Assembly: GCF_000172795.2 (NCBI RefSeq)
Contig: NZ_CP020947.1
Span: forward strand, 499,001-563,000
Reading direction: 5' to 3'
DNA from: Rhizobium sp. CIAT894
Lineage (GTDB): Bacteria; Pseudomonadota; Alphaproteobacteria; Rhizobiales; Rhizobiaceae
Length of the DNA: 64,000 nucleotides
The notes under the pieces are model-generated. The model saw nothing but the letters and a program-made list of their open reading frames with translations, made no database searches and was not told the origin of the DNA. This document shows positions 16,726 through 25,295 of the stretch, one piece after another; within the stretch, counting starts at the first letter, position 1, and each line of letters opens with the position of its first letter. Both the position numbers and the translations under genes were made by a program.

Positions 16726-18351
16726 CTATTTCGCGAGTTTCGCCAGCGCCGCGACCAGCCCTTGCGTCGAGGAATCATGGCCAGCAGCACTCTGCTTGCC
16801 TTCAACAACAGGAAGCAGGCCGGTTGCCAGTTCTTTGCCGAGTTCGACGCCCCATTGGTCGAAGGAGTTGATGCGGAACAGTACGCCTTCGACGAAGACG
16901 CGGTGTTCGTAAAGCGCGATCAGGCGGCCAAGCGCGTAAGGCGTGAGCTTGTCGTAGACGAAGGTGATCGACGGGCGGTTGCCCTGGAAGACGCGATGCG
17001 GGGCGATGAAATCGGCCTTCTTGTCGTCCATGCCCTTGTCGGTCAGCTGCTTCTTGGCTTCCGAGAAGGTGCGGCCCTTCATCAGCGCTTCCGACTGGGC
17101 GAGAACGTTGGAGATCAGCAGCTGGTGCTGATGGCGCAGCTCCGGCTCGAAGGCATTGGCGGCGATCATGAACTCCGCCGGGATGATGCTCGTGCCCTGG
17201 TGGATCAGTTGGTAGAAGGCGTGCTGGCCGTTGGTGCCGGGCTCGCCCCAGACGACGGGGCCGGAGTTGCCCTCGACCGGCGTGCCGTCGATGGTGACGC
17301 CCTTGCCGTTCGATTCCATATCGAGCTGCTGCAGATAGGCCGGGAAGCGCGACAGGCGCTGGTCGTAGGGCAGGATGGCACGGGTGGGGTAACCCAGCAC
17401 ATTGCGGTGGTAGAAGCCGATCAGGCCGAGCAGGACAGGCAGGTTCTCGGTAATCGGCGCCTTACGGAAGTGATTGTCGACGGCATGGGCGCCGTCGAGG
17501 AATTTGCCGAAATTGTCCGGGCCGACAGCGATCATCAGCGGCAAGCCGATCGCCGACCAGATCGAGTAGCGGCCGCCGACCCAATCCCAGAAGCCGAAGA
17601 CGCGGGCGCTGTCGATGCCGAAGGCGGCAACCTTGTCGAGCGCCGTCGAGACGGCGGCGAAATGATGCTGGACGGCCGCTTCGCCGAGCGCCTTGGCGAT
17701 GAATTTGCGCGCCGTCTGCGCATTGGTCATCGTCTCGACGGTCGTGAAGGTCTTCGAGGCGACGATGAACAGCGTCGTCTCCGGCTGCACCAGCTTTAGG
17801 ATATCGGCGATATGGGCGCCGTCGATATTGGAGACGAAATGGGCGCGCGGGCCGTCATGGAAGGGCGCAAGCGCCAGCGTCGCCATCACAGGGCCGAGAT
17901 CTGAGCCGCCGATGCCGATATTGACGACATCGGTGATCGCCTTGCCGGTGGCGCCCTTCAGCGTGCCGGAGCGGATGTCGTCGGCAAACCTGCCCATGGC
18001 GGCAAGCACGGCGTTGACGTCGGGCATGACGTCCTTCCCGTCGACCAGCACCGGCGTGTTGGAACGGTTACGCAGCGCCGTGTGCAGGACGGCGCGGTCC
18101 TCGGTGAAATTGATCGCCTTGCCGGAGAACATTTCCTCGCGCTTCTTTTCGACGCCGCCTTCTTCGGCGAGCTTGACCAAGAGCTTGAGGATGTCGTCAT
18201 TCACCGCCGTCTTGGAAAAATCCATCAGCAGGTCATCGAGCGACACGGAAAAGCGCGAAAAGCGCTGCGGATCGGCTGCGAAGGCGGCACGGATGTCGGT
18301 TGCCTTGGTGGCATCAGCGGTGCTTTTCAGCTGTTCGACGATGGCGTTCAT
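16726..18351 (-). CDS. pgi: Glucose-6-phosphate isomerase
   Basis: A 541-residue phosphoglucose isomerase, interconverting glucose-6-phosphate and fructose-6-phosphate. Both PGI signatures are visible: [20 protein letters not shown], and near the C-terminus [20 protein letters not shown] followed by QWGVELGK. The SIS-type sugar-phosphate site is in [15 protein letters not shown] and [13 protein letters not shown] start at 18351 (MNAIVEQLK) with an AAGGAGCC site just upstream; longer in-frame starts would run into AT-rich spacer. The length equals the usual alphaproteobacterial enzyme. It links the fructose genes here to the hexose-phosphate pool. Confidence 0.95.
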   Translation of the reverse strand: MNAIVEQLKSTADATKATDIRAAFAADPQRFSRFSVSLDDLLMDFSKTAVNDDILKLLVKLAEEGGVEKKREEMFSGKAINFTEDRAVLHTALRNRSNTPVLVDGKDVMPDVNAVLAAMGRFADDIRSGTLKGATGKAITDVVNIGIGGSDLGPVMATLALAPFHDGPRAHFVSNIDGAHIADILKLVQPETTLFIVASKTFTTVETMTNAQTARKFIAKALGEAAVQHHFAAVSTALDKVAAFGIDSARVFGFWDWVGGRYSIWSAIGLPLMIAVGPDNFGKFLDGAHAVDNHFRKAPITENLPVLLGLIGFYHRNVLGYPTRAILPYDQRLSRFPAYLQQLDMESNGKGVTIDGTPVEGNSGPVVWGEPGTNGQHAFYQLIHQGTSIIPAEFMIAANAFEPELRHQHQLLISNVLAQSEALMKGRTFSEAKKQLTDKGMDDKKADFIAPHRVFQGNRPSITFVYDKLTPYALGRLIALYEHRVFVEGVLFRINSFDQWGVELGKELATGLLPVVEGKQSAAGHDSSTQGLVAALAKLAK

Positions 18352-18490
18352 GGAAGGCTCCTTTGGAGGCGGAAAGGTTGCGGAAACTATTCGCTTTATC
18401 GGGGGCAAATCAAGTTCAGCCATGGTTCGAAATATGAAAAAAGCCACCCGCGGCAAGCGGATGGCCCTCATTTTCATAAAGCTGTCAAAT

Positions 18491-20191
18491 TCAGCCGCGC
18501 AGGTCCTTGCGCAGGATCTTACCAACAGGCGATTTCGGCAGCTCGGTGCGGAACTCGATGAAACGCGGGCGCTTGTAATTGGTGAGGTTGGCGATGCAAT
18601 GGGCCTTCACCTCGGCCTCCGTCAGGTTCGGATCCTTCCTGACCACGAAGAGCTTGACCGCTTCGCCCGAATGCCCGTCCGGCACGCCGATGGCAGCCGC
18701 CTCGAGGATGCCGGCATGCATGGCGGCGACCTCCTCGATCTCGTTCGGGTAGACGTTGAAACCGGAGACCAGGATCATGTCCTTCTTGCGGTCGACGATC
18801 TTGGTATAACCGCGTGCGTCCATGAAACCCATGTCGCCCGAGCGGAAATAGCCGTCATCGGTCATCACCCGCGCCGTTTCCTCCGGCTTCTGCCAGTAGC
18901 CGGCCATCACCTGCGGCCCGCGGATGCAGATCTCGCCGACATCGCCCAATGGCAGCGACTTGCCTTGCTCGTCGCGGATATCGAGGTCGGTGGAGGGCAT
19001 CGGCAGGCCGATCGAGCCGGTGAATTCGGCCGAATCGAAGCGGTTGGCGGTGGCAACGGGCGAGGTTTCAGAAAGGCCGTAGCCCTCCGTCACCGCCGTG
19101 CCGGTCATCTTTAGCCAGCGTTCGGCGACCGGGCGCTGCACGGCCATGCCGCCGCCGAGCGACATGATCAGCGAGGAGAAATCGAGCTTGGCGAAATCGG
19201 CATTGTTCATCAGCGCATTGAACAGCGTGTTGAGGCCGGGGAAGATATGCACATCGGACTTGCCGAATTCCTTGACGAGGCCGGGAATGTCGCGCGGATT
19301 GGCGATCAGGATGTTGCGGGCGCCGAGCGACATGCCCATCAGCGAATTCACCGTCAGCGCGAAGATATGGTAGAGCGGCAGGGCGCAGAGGAAATTCAAG
19401 ACCTCCGGCTGTTTCTTGCGCTCGAAGGCCGTTCGCAGCCAGAGCGACAGCTGCAGTTTGTTGGCAAGCAGGTTTGCATGCGTCAGCACCGCGCCCTTGG
19501 CAACGCCCGTCGTGCCGCCGGTATATTGCAGGAAAGCGATGTCGCTGCCGGCAAGCGTCACCGGCTGCAGCGTCTTTTTCGCCCCTTCGCGCAGCACCTG
19601 GGCGAAGCTCTTGTGCTGAGGGATCGACCAGGAGGGAACGAGTTTCTTCACCCGGCGCACGGCGAAATTGACGATCAGCCCCTTGGCCCCCAGCATTTCG
19701 CCGAGCGAGGTGACGACGACGTGGCGGAGATCGGTCTTGTTCAGAACCTGCTCCACCGTGCGGGCGAAATTCTCCAGCACGAAGATCGCCTTGGCGCCGG
19801 AATCGCGCAGCTGATGTTCGAGTTCGCGCGGCGTATAGAGCGGGTTGACGTTGACGACGACGAGGCCGGCCCGGAGGATGGCGTAGGTGGCGACCGGGTT
19901 CTGCAGGACGTTCGGCATCATCACCGCGACGCGGTCGCCCTTCTCGAGACCGGTGCTCTGCAGCCAGGCGGCGACCTTCCGTGTCTGGCTCTCCAGCTCG
20001 CGGTAGCTCATCGCTTTGCCCATGCTGGAAAAGGCGGTGCGGTCGGTATAACGGGCGCAGGATTTTTCGAGCAGTTCCGCCAGTGAGGCATGTTCCAGCG
20101 GCGGAAGCTCGGCCGGAACCATCTCCGGATAGGCGGCAAGCCAGGGCTTCTCAGGCTTGGCTCCGTTCGGATGGACGGAAATGCTGTTCAT
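18491..20191 (-). CDS. fadD: Long-chain fatty acid-CoA ligase
   Basis: A 566-residue AMP-forming acyl-CoA synthetase, activating fatty acids for beta-oxidation. The AMP-binding motif is [20 protein letters not shown]. Other class blocks are [50 protein letters not shown] and [18 protein letters not shown]. The C-terminal lysine is in [15 protein letters not shown]. The start at 20191 (MNSISVHP) follows GAGAGGACAAG. Length and motifs fit FadD rather than short acetyl-CoA synthetases. A TTGACGT dyad lies 131-146 bp upstream of the start and may be its operator. Confidence 0.93.
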   Translation of the reverse strand: MNSISVHPNGAKPEKPWLAAYPEMVPAELPPLEHASLAELLEKSCARYTDRTAFSSMGKAMSYRELESQTRKVAAWLQSTGLEKGDRVAVMMPNVLQNPVATYAILRAGLVVVNVNPLYTPRELEHQLRDSGAKAIFVLENFARTVEQVLNKTDLRHVVVTSLGEMLGAKGLIVNFAVRRVKKLVPSWSIPQHKSFAQVLREGAKKTLQPVTLAGSDIAFLQYTGGTTGVAKGAVLTHANLLANKLQLSLWLRTAFERKKQPEVLNFLCALPLYHIFALTVNSLMGMSLGARNILIANPRDIPGLVKEFGKSDVHIFPGLNTLFNALMNNADFAKLDFSSLIMSLGGGMAVQRPVAERWLKMTGTAVTEGYGLSETSPVATANRFDSAEFTGSIGLPMPSTDLDIRDEQGKSLPLGDVGEICIRGPQVMAGYWQKPEETARVMTDDGYFRSGDMGFMDARGYTKIVDRKKDMILVSGFNVYPNEIEEVAAMHAGILEAAAIGVPDGHSGEAVKLFVVRKDPNLTEAEVKAHCIANLTNYKRPRFIEFRTELPKSPVGKILRKDLRG

Positions 20192-20321
20192 CTTGTCCTC
20201 TCTCCCTTGCGGCCGCCGCGCCGGCATCGGGCCGGGAATCGACTGAAGGATCCTCCATCTTCCAGTCCGGCAGCTTATGCCATTGCCTGAACGGTTCAAG
20301 CCGAATGAAGCTACAATAACC

Positions 20322-20337
20322 TTGACGTAAACGTCAA
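20322..20337. promoter_or_regulatory. TTGACGT-AA-ACGTCAA dyad upstream of fadD
   Basis: A perfect 16-bp palindrome, TTGACGTAAACGTCAA, in the spacer between divergent fadD and the PRC-barrel gene. A related site stands before the nitronate monooxygenase gene (50628-50651). The pattern resembles operators reported for MerR-type LiuR regulators of branched-chain and fatty-acid breakdown; this comparison is from memory. Confidence 0.7.
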
Positions 20338-20439
20338 TATTCACTGCTCGCGCAATCGTGCCGGAGGTTGGGAACTTTGAGTCCGCCATGGCGTTGATCT
20401 TGCATCCCCAATCCGAGGAACACCCAAAGGAGATCGACA

Positions 20440-20832
20440 ATGTTGAATCAGGATACCGATGCCAATCGCCGCGACCCGAATGCGAAGGAGACGCATTCGA
20501 TGATCGCCAGCGACCGCGTCGAAGGCACCCGCGTATATGGGGCCGACGGCAAACATATCGGCTCGATCGAACGCCTGATCATCGGCAAGCGCGACGGTCG
20601 TGTCGCCTATGCCGTGCTGAGCTTCGGCGGCTTCCTCGGCATCGGTCACGACCACTATCCGCTGCCTTGGGAAAAGCTGAACTACGACACCCAGCTGGAC
20701 GGCTACCGCATCGACCTGACCAAGGAACAGATCGAAGGCGCCCCGAGCTATTCGGACGATGACGACACCTGGTACAACGACAATGGCCGCCGGGTTTATG
20801 ATTACTACGGCGTGCCGCCCTACTGGATGTAA
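20440..20832 (+). CDS. PRC-barrel domain protein
   Basis: A 130-residue cytoplasmic protein. Residues about 20-95 form a PRC-barrel: MIASDRVEGTRVYGADGKHI, then GSIERLIIGKRDGRVAYAVL, SFGGFLGIGHDHYPLPWEKL. The acidic, tyrosine-rich tail (SYSDDDDTWYNDN, ending YYGVPPYWM) is typical of rhizobial stand-alone PRC proteins, which are abundant and often stress-induced. Family role is not well established. An AAGGAGATCGACA site precedes the ATG, and a strong terminator follows (20857-20884). It is transcribed alone, divergent from fadD. Confidence 0.9.
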   Translation: MLNQDTDANRRDPNAKETHSMIASDRVEGTRVYGADGKHIGSIERLIIGKRDGRVAYAVLSFGGFLGIGHDHYPLPWEKLNYDTQLDGYRIDLTKEQIEGAPSYSDDDDTWYNDNGRRVYDYYGVPPYWM

Positions 20833-20856
20833 CGTCGTCCGATAGGTGGAACTGGA

Positions 20857-20884
20857 AGGGCCCCGTGCGATGCGGGGCCTTTTT
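20857..20884 (+). terminator. Rho-independent terminator after the PRC-barrel gene
   Basis: AGGGCCCCG and CGGGGCCT form a GC-rich stem around TGCGATG, followed by a run of five T. It lies 25 bp after the stop codon. Confidence 0.9.
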
Positions 20885-20939
20885 GGTATGTGGTAGACGC
20901 ACCTTACAAAGGTTGCGAGGAATTGGGAGATCACGGCAT

Positions 20940-20983
20940 GTCCTCTTCTCCCCTCGGGGAGAAGGTGCCGGCAGGCGGATGAG
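20940..20983. repeat. RIME-like repeat, left part interrupted by IS110 element
   Basis: TCTTCTCCCCTCGGGGAGAA followed by GGTGCCGGCAGGCGGATGAG. The missing end (GGGGCCACACGG) is found at 22133-22144, beyond the IS110 element. Rejoined with AG counted once, the two parts equal the reverse complement of the intact copy at 14781-14830. Confidence 0.88.
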
Positions 20984-20998
20984 CGACTATCTGGGTTG

Positions 20999-21937
20999 TC
21001 AAGTTGCACATTCGAATTCTCTTCGCGCATCTCGTGCTTTTGCATTGAGAATGACCAGGAGCTTTCGGGCGAGAGCAATACGGACGACCATCTTCGGCTT
21101 GCCTGCGCTCTGCAACCTTTGCCTGAAGGCAGCCAGATGCGGATCGTGTCTGGCCGCGACGGCGGCGACCAGGAACAGGATGCCGCGCGGTCCGGAGCGT
21201 CCGCCGCGCACCGGCCGGGGACCGCTGCGTTTGCCGCTGTCGTTGGCAATCGGCGCCAGGCCGGCCAGCTTGACGATCGCCTTGTTGGAGATCCGGCCGA
21301 TTTCGGGCAATTCGCCCATCAGCCGGGCAACGGTGCGGTCGGCCACACCCTTGACCGAGCGAAAGGCCCGATTGAGGCAGGCCCAGAGCGGATCGTCATC
21401 GATCATTGAGGCAATCTCGCCTTCCAGCCTGCTGCCCTGGCGCATCAAAAGCGCAATCACCTCGTCGAGGCTTTCCACGATCGCCCCATCGCCGGCCGCA
21501 CTGCGGCGCTGCTTTTGAACGATCAGGTCTCGCGTGACTTGGGACAGCCGCGTCATCAGCGCCGACAGGCGCAACTGCGCGGCTTTCGGCGGCGACAGGG
21601 CAGACAGCCGCTTGGTCTCGGCGTAATGGGCGATCATCGCCGCGTCGATGCGGTCGGTCTTTTCCAGAAAGCCCATGGCCTCGGCAAAGCGGCGCACATG
21701 GCGCGGATTGGCAAGCGCGCAGGCGATCCCAAACTCCCACAACAGCAGGAAGGCCTGCCGCTCGTAACCGCCCGACGCCTCCATGACGACGAGTTCGACA
21801 TTCTCGGCCCGGCAGAGCCCAGCAAGCGCGCCGATGCCGGCCGCATCGTTGCCGAAACGCTTAAACGTCCCGGATGGGCGGATATGCGCATCCAGCCAGT
21901 CTTTCGAAACATCCACTCCACATATAACTCTGTTCAC
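20999..21937 (-). CDS. IS110-family DEDD transposase (bridge-RNA-guided recombinase)
   Basis: About 312 residues from a GTG start at 21937 (NRVICGVDVSKDWLDAH). The DEDD RuvC-like domain has Asp in GVDVSKDW, Glu in VVMEASGGYE, and the Asp pair in KTDRIDAAMIAHYAE. The C-terminal transposase_20 domain begins with VADRTVARLMGELPEIGR and carries the conserved serine region RGGRSGPRGILF. An in-frame ATG at 21970 would add 11 residues, but it would cut into the proposed guide RNA; the GTG gives the usual IS110 N-terminus. No stop or frameshift was seen, so the enzyme is probably functional. Confidence 0.93.
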   Translation of the reverse strand: MNRVICGVDVSKDWLDAHIRPSGTFKRFGNDAAGIGALAGLCRAENVELVVMEASGGYERQAFLLLWEFGIACALANPRHVRRFAEAMGFLEKTDRIDAAMIAHYAETKRLSALSPPKAAQLRLSALMTRLSQVTRDLIVQKQRRSAAGDGAIVESLDEVIALLMRQGSRLEGEIASMIDDDPLWACLNRAFRSVKGVADRTVARLMGELPEIGRISNKAIVKLAGLAPIANDSGKRSGPRPVRGGRSGPRGILFLVAAVAARHDPHLAAFRQRLQSAGKPKMVVRIALARKLLVILNAKARDARREFECAT

Positions 21938-22092
21938 GGTAACCTGCCTTGTGCGTGCGGTTGAAGCCAAGCGACTATTCGGTCGTACGTGACGATGACG
22001 AAGATCCCAGGCTCATCCACGGTTGTAACCGGAGGGGGGACGGGCGACTTCGTCACGCCTCTGGCCGGGTGGCCACCCGGCCAGAGGCTCAA
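21934..22092 (-). ncRNA. Candidate IS110 bridge RNA
   Basis: Read on the transposase strand, three structures follow each other. (1) A perfect 16-bp-arm palindrome at 22088-22057. (2) A loop closed by TGACGAAG/CTTCGTCA (22055-22048 with 22003-21996), holding CCCCCCT (22039-22033), an apical hairpin CGGTTACAACCG (22031-22020) and GGATGAG (22018-22012). (3) A loop closed by TCACGTA/TACCGTGA (21992-21986 with 21941-21934), holding ATAGTCGCTTG and ACAAG. CCCCCT and GGATGAG match the two sides of the actual target around the core. ATAGTCGCTTG is identical to the joined element ends. This is the order 5' stem, target loop, donor loop known for IS621 bridge RNA. Ends and expression are inferred. Confidence 0.75.
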
Positions 22093-22130
22093 TCGCTTCC
22101 ATCGCACGAAATTACTAACGTGCAGATACA

Positions 22131-22150
22131 AGGGGGCCACACGGCGAACC
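22131..22150. repeat. RIME-like repeat, right part beyond IS110 element
   Basis: AGGGGGCCACACGGCGAACC continues the repeat broken at 20983. It resembles the GGGGGCCGCACGGCAC end of intact copies. Confidence 0.8.
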
Positions 22151-22218
22151 CTCACCTAAAACCTATTCTGGCACGTTAATGCCAACGTCGCTTATCTTCG
22201 ATAGGCCGGCGTCTTCGG

Positions 22219-22275
22219 CCCCCTCATCCGCCCTACGGGCACCTTCTCCCCGAGGGGAGAAGAGGGAGTCGAGAC
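22219..22275. repeat. RIME-like palindromic repeat
   Basis: CCCCCTCATCCGCCCTACGG, then GCACCTTCTCCCCGAGGGGA and GAAGAGGGAGTCGAGACG. It lies directly downstream of the beta-mannosidase stop, and is nearly identical to 55012-55075. Confidence 0.88.
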
Positions 22276-22288
22276 GTTGCGGCCGCCT

Positions 22289-24745
22289 TTATTGCTGCCC
22301 TGCAACAAGATCATTGGCGGACCGCAGCACCGTCCCGATCATGATGTCCGAAGCGACGATCGTCTTGCCCGTCCTTACCGCAAACACATGGCTCTCTCCT
22401 GGCAGCAGCGTCACCAGCATCGTATCAACGACGGCATCCGGATCCAAACGATCCGCCATCAGGCAGAGATCCTTGATGAAATTCTGAGCCGTCACCGTGA
22501 CTGCAAAGCAGCCGCCGATCGTGGTGACGTCGACGCTCAGCCGCGGCGCTTGCAGGGCGAGGTCGATATCCTCGACGAAATAGTGAAACGCCCGCCTGTC
22601 CAGCATCTCGACGACAATAACTTCATCACTAGGTAAGTCCGGAGTGACGATATCGCTCGGCAGCGGAAACTCCTTCGCCTCGAAGCGGTCGCAGAGCAGG
22701 CGCCAGAATTCGAATTCGGCAAGGACGCTGCCATCGAGCTTCAAACGTCTGCCGCTGATTTTCGCCCGCCAGAACAGCGTCCGTTCGTTGACCGCCACTG
22801 CCGCCAGTCCACCGTCGCGCGGCTGGATGGTCAGCAGGCGGGGATCATAGGCGGCCTTCAGCGCATACCAGAGCGGCTTGCGGCGCCCGGCCGAGTCGAG
22901 GGCCGACCAGGAGGTCACCGGCCAGCAATCGTTGAACTGCCAGACCACCGCACCCTTGCAGACAGATCGGTGCGAGCGCATGTGCTCGATGCCGAAGCGG
23001 ATGGCGCGGGCCTGGTTGAGCTGGGTGGCGAAGTGCCAGTCGTCTATCGTCTTCGGCTCCGGCAGGTGGCCGGCCAACCCTCGGATCAGCTTGTCATTGC
23101 CCTGCGTCGCCTTCTGGTGATGGAAGACGCCGTTCGATTGCGGCGTCAGCGGCTGATCGTGGACGCTTTCTTCGATCGTCGCCCAATTGGCCGGCGCCTG
23201 CCAGCCGAACTCGGAGCAGAAGCGCGGGATATAGTTGCGGTAGACCTCGTAGCCGACATCGTTCCACACGTCCCAGATATGTTTGCAGCCATGCGCATCG
23301 GCATTCGGCGCGATCTCCATCGAGCCGGAATAGGGGCTGCCGGGATAATAGGGCCGGTCGGGATCGAGTTCGCCGCAGAGCCTCGGCAGAAGATCGAGAT
23401 AATAGCCGAGCCCCCAGCTTTCGTCAGCCTTGATGATCGGTCGCCAGCCCCATTCGTCGAAGCCCCAGATATTCTCGTTATTGCCGTTCCAGAGGACCAG
23501 CGAAGCATGCGGCATCAGCCGCACGACATTGTCGCGCACCTCGGCCTCGACTTCGCTTCGAAGCGGTTCCTCCTCCGGATAGGCCGCACAGGCAAAGAGG
23601 AAATCCTGCCAGACCAGCATGCCCATGCGGTCGCAGGCTTCGTAGAATTCTTCGGTCTCGAAGATGCCGCCGCCCCAGACGCGCAGCATATGGATATTGG
23701 CGGTCTTCGCTTTTTCGATCCGGGCGGCATAACGCTCGGCCGTCACCCGCTGCGGAAAGCAGTCATCGGGAATCCAGTTGGCGCCCGCGATGAACAGCGG
23801 CACGTCGTTGATGACGAAGGTGAAGGCCGAACCATGCGCATCGGCTGCGGTATCGAGCCTGAGCGAACGGAAGCCGAGTTTGCGCTCCAAGCTGTCGAGT
23901 CGATCGCCGCTGGTCTCGTCGATCAGTTCGAGCGTCAGGGGGTAGAGCGGCTGCGCGCCGAGATGATGCGGCCACCAGAGCTGCGGCGAGGGCAGGGTGA
24001 TCTCGAAGGCGACCATGTCTCCGCCAGGCGCGATCGCTGCAGTCGTGGTCACACCGCCGATCTCGGCGACCAGCCGGCACGGGCCGGGATTGCCGTGGCG
24101 TGCCAGCCTCGCATGCACCTTCACCAGCCCGTCGCCGCCGGCAAGCGTCGCCGACACCCGTGTCTCGGCAAGCCGCGCCCGATCCCAGCTTTGCAGCGCG
24201 ACCGGCTTCCAGAGGCCCGCCGTCACCAGCGTCGGCCCCCAGTCCCAGCCGAAATTGCAGGCCATCTTGCGCATCAGATTGCCCGGTCCCGGATAGTTGT
24301 TGGGCCGATAGCCGTAGTGCTTCTCCATTTCGGCGCCATAGGCATAGGCGGAGCGGAAGGTGACGGAGAGTTCGTTCTCGCCCGGCTTCAGCAGGCCATA
24401 GACATCGAAACGGTAGATGCGGTGCATGTTGAATGTGCGGCCGATCTCCTGACCATTGAGAACGATGGTGGCGATCGTATCGAGCCCGTCGAAGACGAGT
24501 TCCTGCGCCCTGTCTTCGTCAGGCGTCGCCTCGAAGCGGCAGCGATAGGTCCAGTCGCTTTTGCCGATCCAGTCGCTGGTGATCTCGTTGACGTCGACAT
24601 AGGGATCGGCAATCAGCCGGCTGGCGAGAAGGTCGGTATGCACGCATCCCGGCACCGTTGCGGGTATCGTGTCTGGCAGTCCGGGCCTTCCTGTATCGTT
24701 ACAGGTCAGCGTCCAGCCGGAGTTGAGCACGGTCTTTTCGATCAT
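22289..24745 (-). CDS. Beta-mannosidase, glycoside hydrolase family 2
   Basis: An 818-residue GH2 enzyme of the beta-mannosidase branch. The jelly-roll N-terminal domain starts MIEKTVLNSGWTLTCNDTGR and includes ATVPGCVHTDLL. The catalytic barrel holds WGGGIFETEEFYEACDRMGM, LVLWNGNNENIWGF, where NNEN contains the predicted acid/base Glu, and RNYIPRFCSEFGWQAP, with the predicted nucleophile Glu in FCSEFG. No signal peptide is seen, so it should act in the cytoplasm on mannosides or manno-oligosaccharides already taken up. The start at 24745 fits the domain boundary; the frame upstream belongs to the glyoxalase region. A RIME repeat follows the stop. Confidence 0.92.
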   Translation of the reverse strand: MIEKTVLNSGWTLTCNDTGRPGLPDTIPATVPGCVHTDLLASRLIADPYVDVNEITSDWIGKSDWTYRCRFEATPDEDRAQELVFDGLDTIATIVLNGQEIGRTFNMHRIYRFDVYGLLKPGENELSVTFRSAYAYGAEMEKHYGYRPNNYPGPGNLMRKMACNFGWDWGPTLVTAGLWKPVALQSWDRARLAETRVSATLAGGDGLVKVHARLARHGNPGPCRLVAEIGGVTTTAAIAPGGDMVAFEITLPSPQLWWPHHLGAQPLYPLTLELIDETSGDRLDSLERKLGFRSLRLDTAADAHGSAFTFVINDVPLFIAGANWIPDDCFPQRVTAERYAARIEKAKTANIHMLRVWGGGIFETEEFYEACDRMGMLVWQDFLFACAAYPEEEPLRSEVEAEVRDNVVRLMPHASLVLWNGNNENIWGFDEWGWRPIIKADESWGLGYYLDLLPRLCGELDPDRPYYPGSPYSGSMEIAPNADAHGCKHIWDVWNDVGYEVYRNYIPRFCSEFGWQAPANWATIEESVHDQPLTPQSNGVFHHQKATQGNDKLIRGLAGHLPEPKTIDDWHFATQLNQARAIRFGIEHMRSHRSVCKGAVVWQFNDCWPVTSWSALDSAGRRKPLWYALKAAYDPRLLTIQPRDGGLAAVAVNERTLFWRAKISGRRLKLDGSVLAEFEFWRLLCDRFEAKEFPLPSDIVTPDLPSDEVIVVEMLDRRAFHYFVEDIDLALQAPRLSVDVTTIGGCFAVTVTAQNFIKDLCLMADRLDPDAVVDTMLVTLLPGESHVFAVRTGKTIVASDIMIGTVLRSANDLVAGQQ

Positions 24746-24753
24746 CGGATATC

Positions 24754-25149
24754 CTAGAGAAACCGGCCGTGGCGCTGCAGCACTTCGACCTTGTAGCCGT
24801 CGGGATCGCTGATGAAAAAGAACAGGCCGAACAGCTTGCCGTCGCGGTTGAGTTCGACCAATTCGCCCGGTTTGAACCCGAGTTTCAAGAGCCGCGCGCG
24901 CTCGACCGCGACTTCCTCGACGGAGACGGCGAGGTGGCCATAGGCATTGCCGAGATCGTAGGCTTCGGTGCGGCCCTTGTTGACGGTCAGCTCCAGCTCG
25001 AAGCCGGTCTCGGCATTGCTCAGATAGATCAGCGTGAAAGTGTCGAAATCGACGCGGTCGGCAACCGAGAGGCCGAAGGCCTTGCTGTAGAATTCGACCG
25101 AGCGCGCCTCGTCGAGAACGCGGATCATGGAGTGGATCATCTTCGCCAA
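24754..25149 (-). CDS. gloA: Lactoylglutathione lyase (glyoxalase I)
   Basis: A short vicinal-oxygen-chelate protein of about 131 residues, the usual size of bacterial glyoxalase I. The sequence MIHSMIRVLDEARSVEFYSK, FELELTVNKG, YGHLAVSVEEV and FFFISDPDGYKVEVLQR carries the His and Glu metal ligands of the family. It converts the methylglyoxal-glutathione adduct to lactoylglutathione. I prefer a TTG start at 25149, five bases after GGGAGG; the ATG at 25140 (MIHSM) is the alternative. It ends 8 bases before the beta-mannosidase start, so the two are probably one operon. Confidence 0.87.
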   Translation of the reverse strand: MAKMIHSMIRVLDEARSVEFYSKAFGLSVADRVDFDTFTLIYLSNAETGFELELTVNKGRTEAYDLGNAYGHLAVSVEEVAVERARLLKLGFKPGELVELNRDGKLFGLFFFISDPDGYKVEVLQRHGRFL

Positions 25150-25168
25150 GGCGGCCTCCCGTTGCACT

Positions 25169-25253
25169 ACAGCGCCGCGCGTCTTTATAGACGTGCAAAG
25201 GACGCTGTAGCACTTTGAATTGCTGCGTAATTCCTTAAATCGGAATCGATTTA
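25169..25253 (-). repeat. About 85-bp rhizobial intergenic repeat, copy 2
   Basis: The reverse complement matches 2382-2464. Shared blocks are ACAGCGTCCTTT, the GCGCGGCGCTGT end and the CGATTTAAG/CGATCTAAG start. It lies upstream of the glyoxalase gene, between it and the osmoprotectant transporter operon. Confidence 0.7.
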
Positions 25254-25295
25254 GGGAATTATGCAGTAGTCACTGCAGCCTTGGTAGCGGTCCTC

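Larger units (their letters stand above)
20984..22130 (-). mobile_element. Complete IS110-family insertion sequence, about 1.15 kb
   Basis: The borders follow from the interrupted RIME repeat: GCGGATGAG stops at 20983 and AGGGGGCC resumes at 22131. Both borders carry the dinucleotide AG (CT on the transposase strand), the expected shared core of IS110-type recombination; CT is also the core reported for IS621. There are no terminal inverted repeats and no target duplication beyond the core, as the family requires. The end downstream of the transposase is only about 15 bp, whereas the end upstream of it has roughly 190 non-coding bases with strong secondary structure. Confidence 0.9.

Noticed and set aside
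21938..21970. ATG at 21970 as the start of the IS110 transposase
   Set aside because: It would add 11 residues not typical of the family and would place coding sequence over the donor loop of the proposed guide RNA. The GTG at 21937 gives the standard N-terminus.
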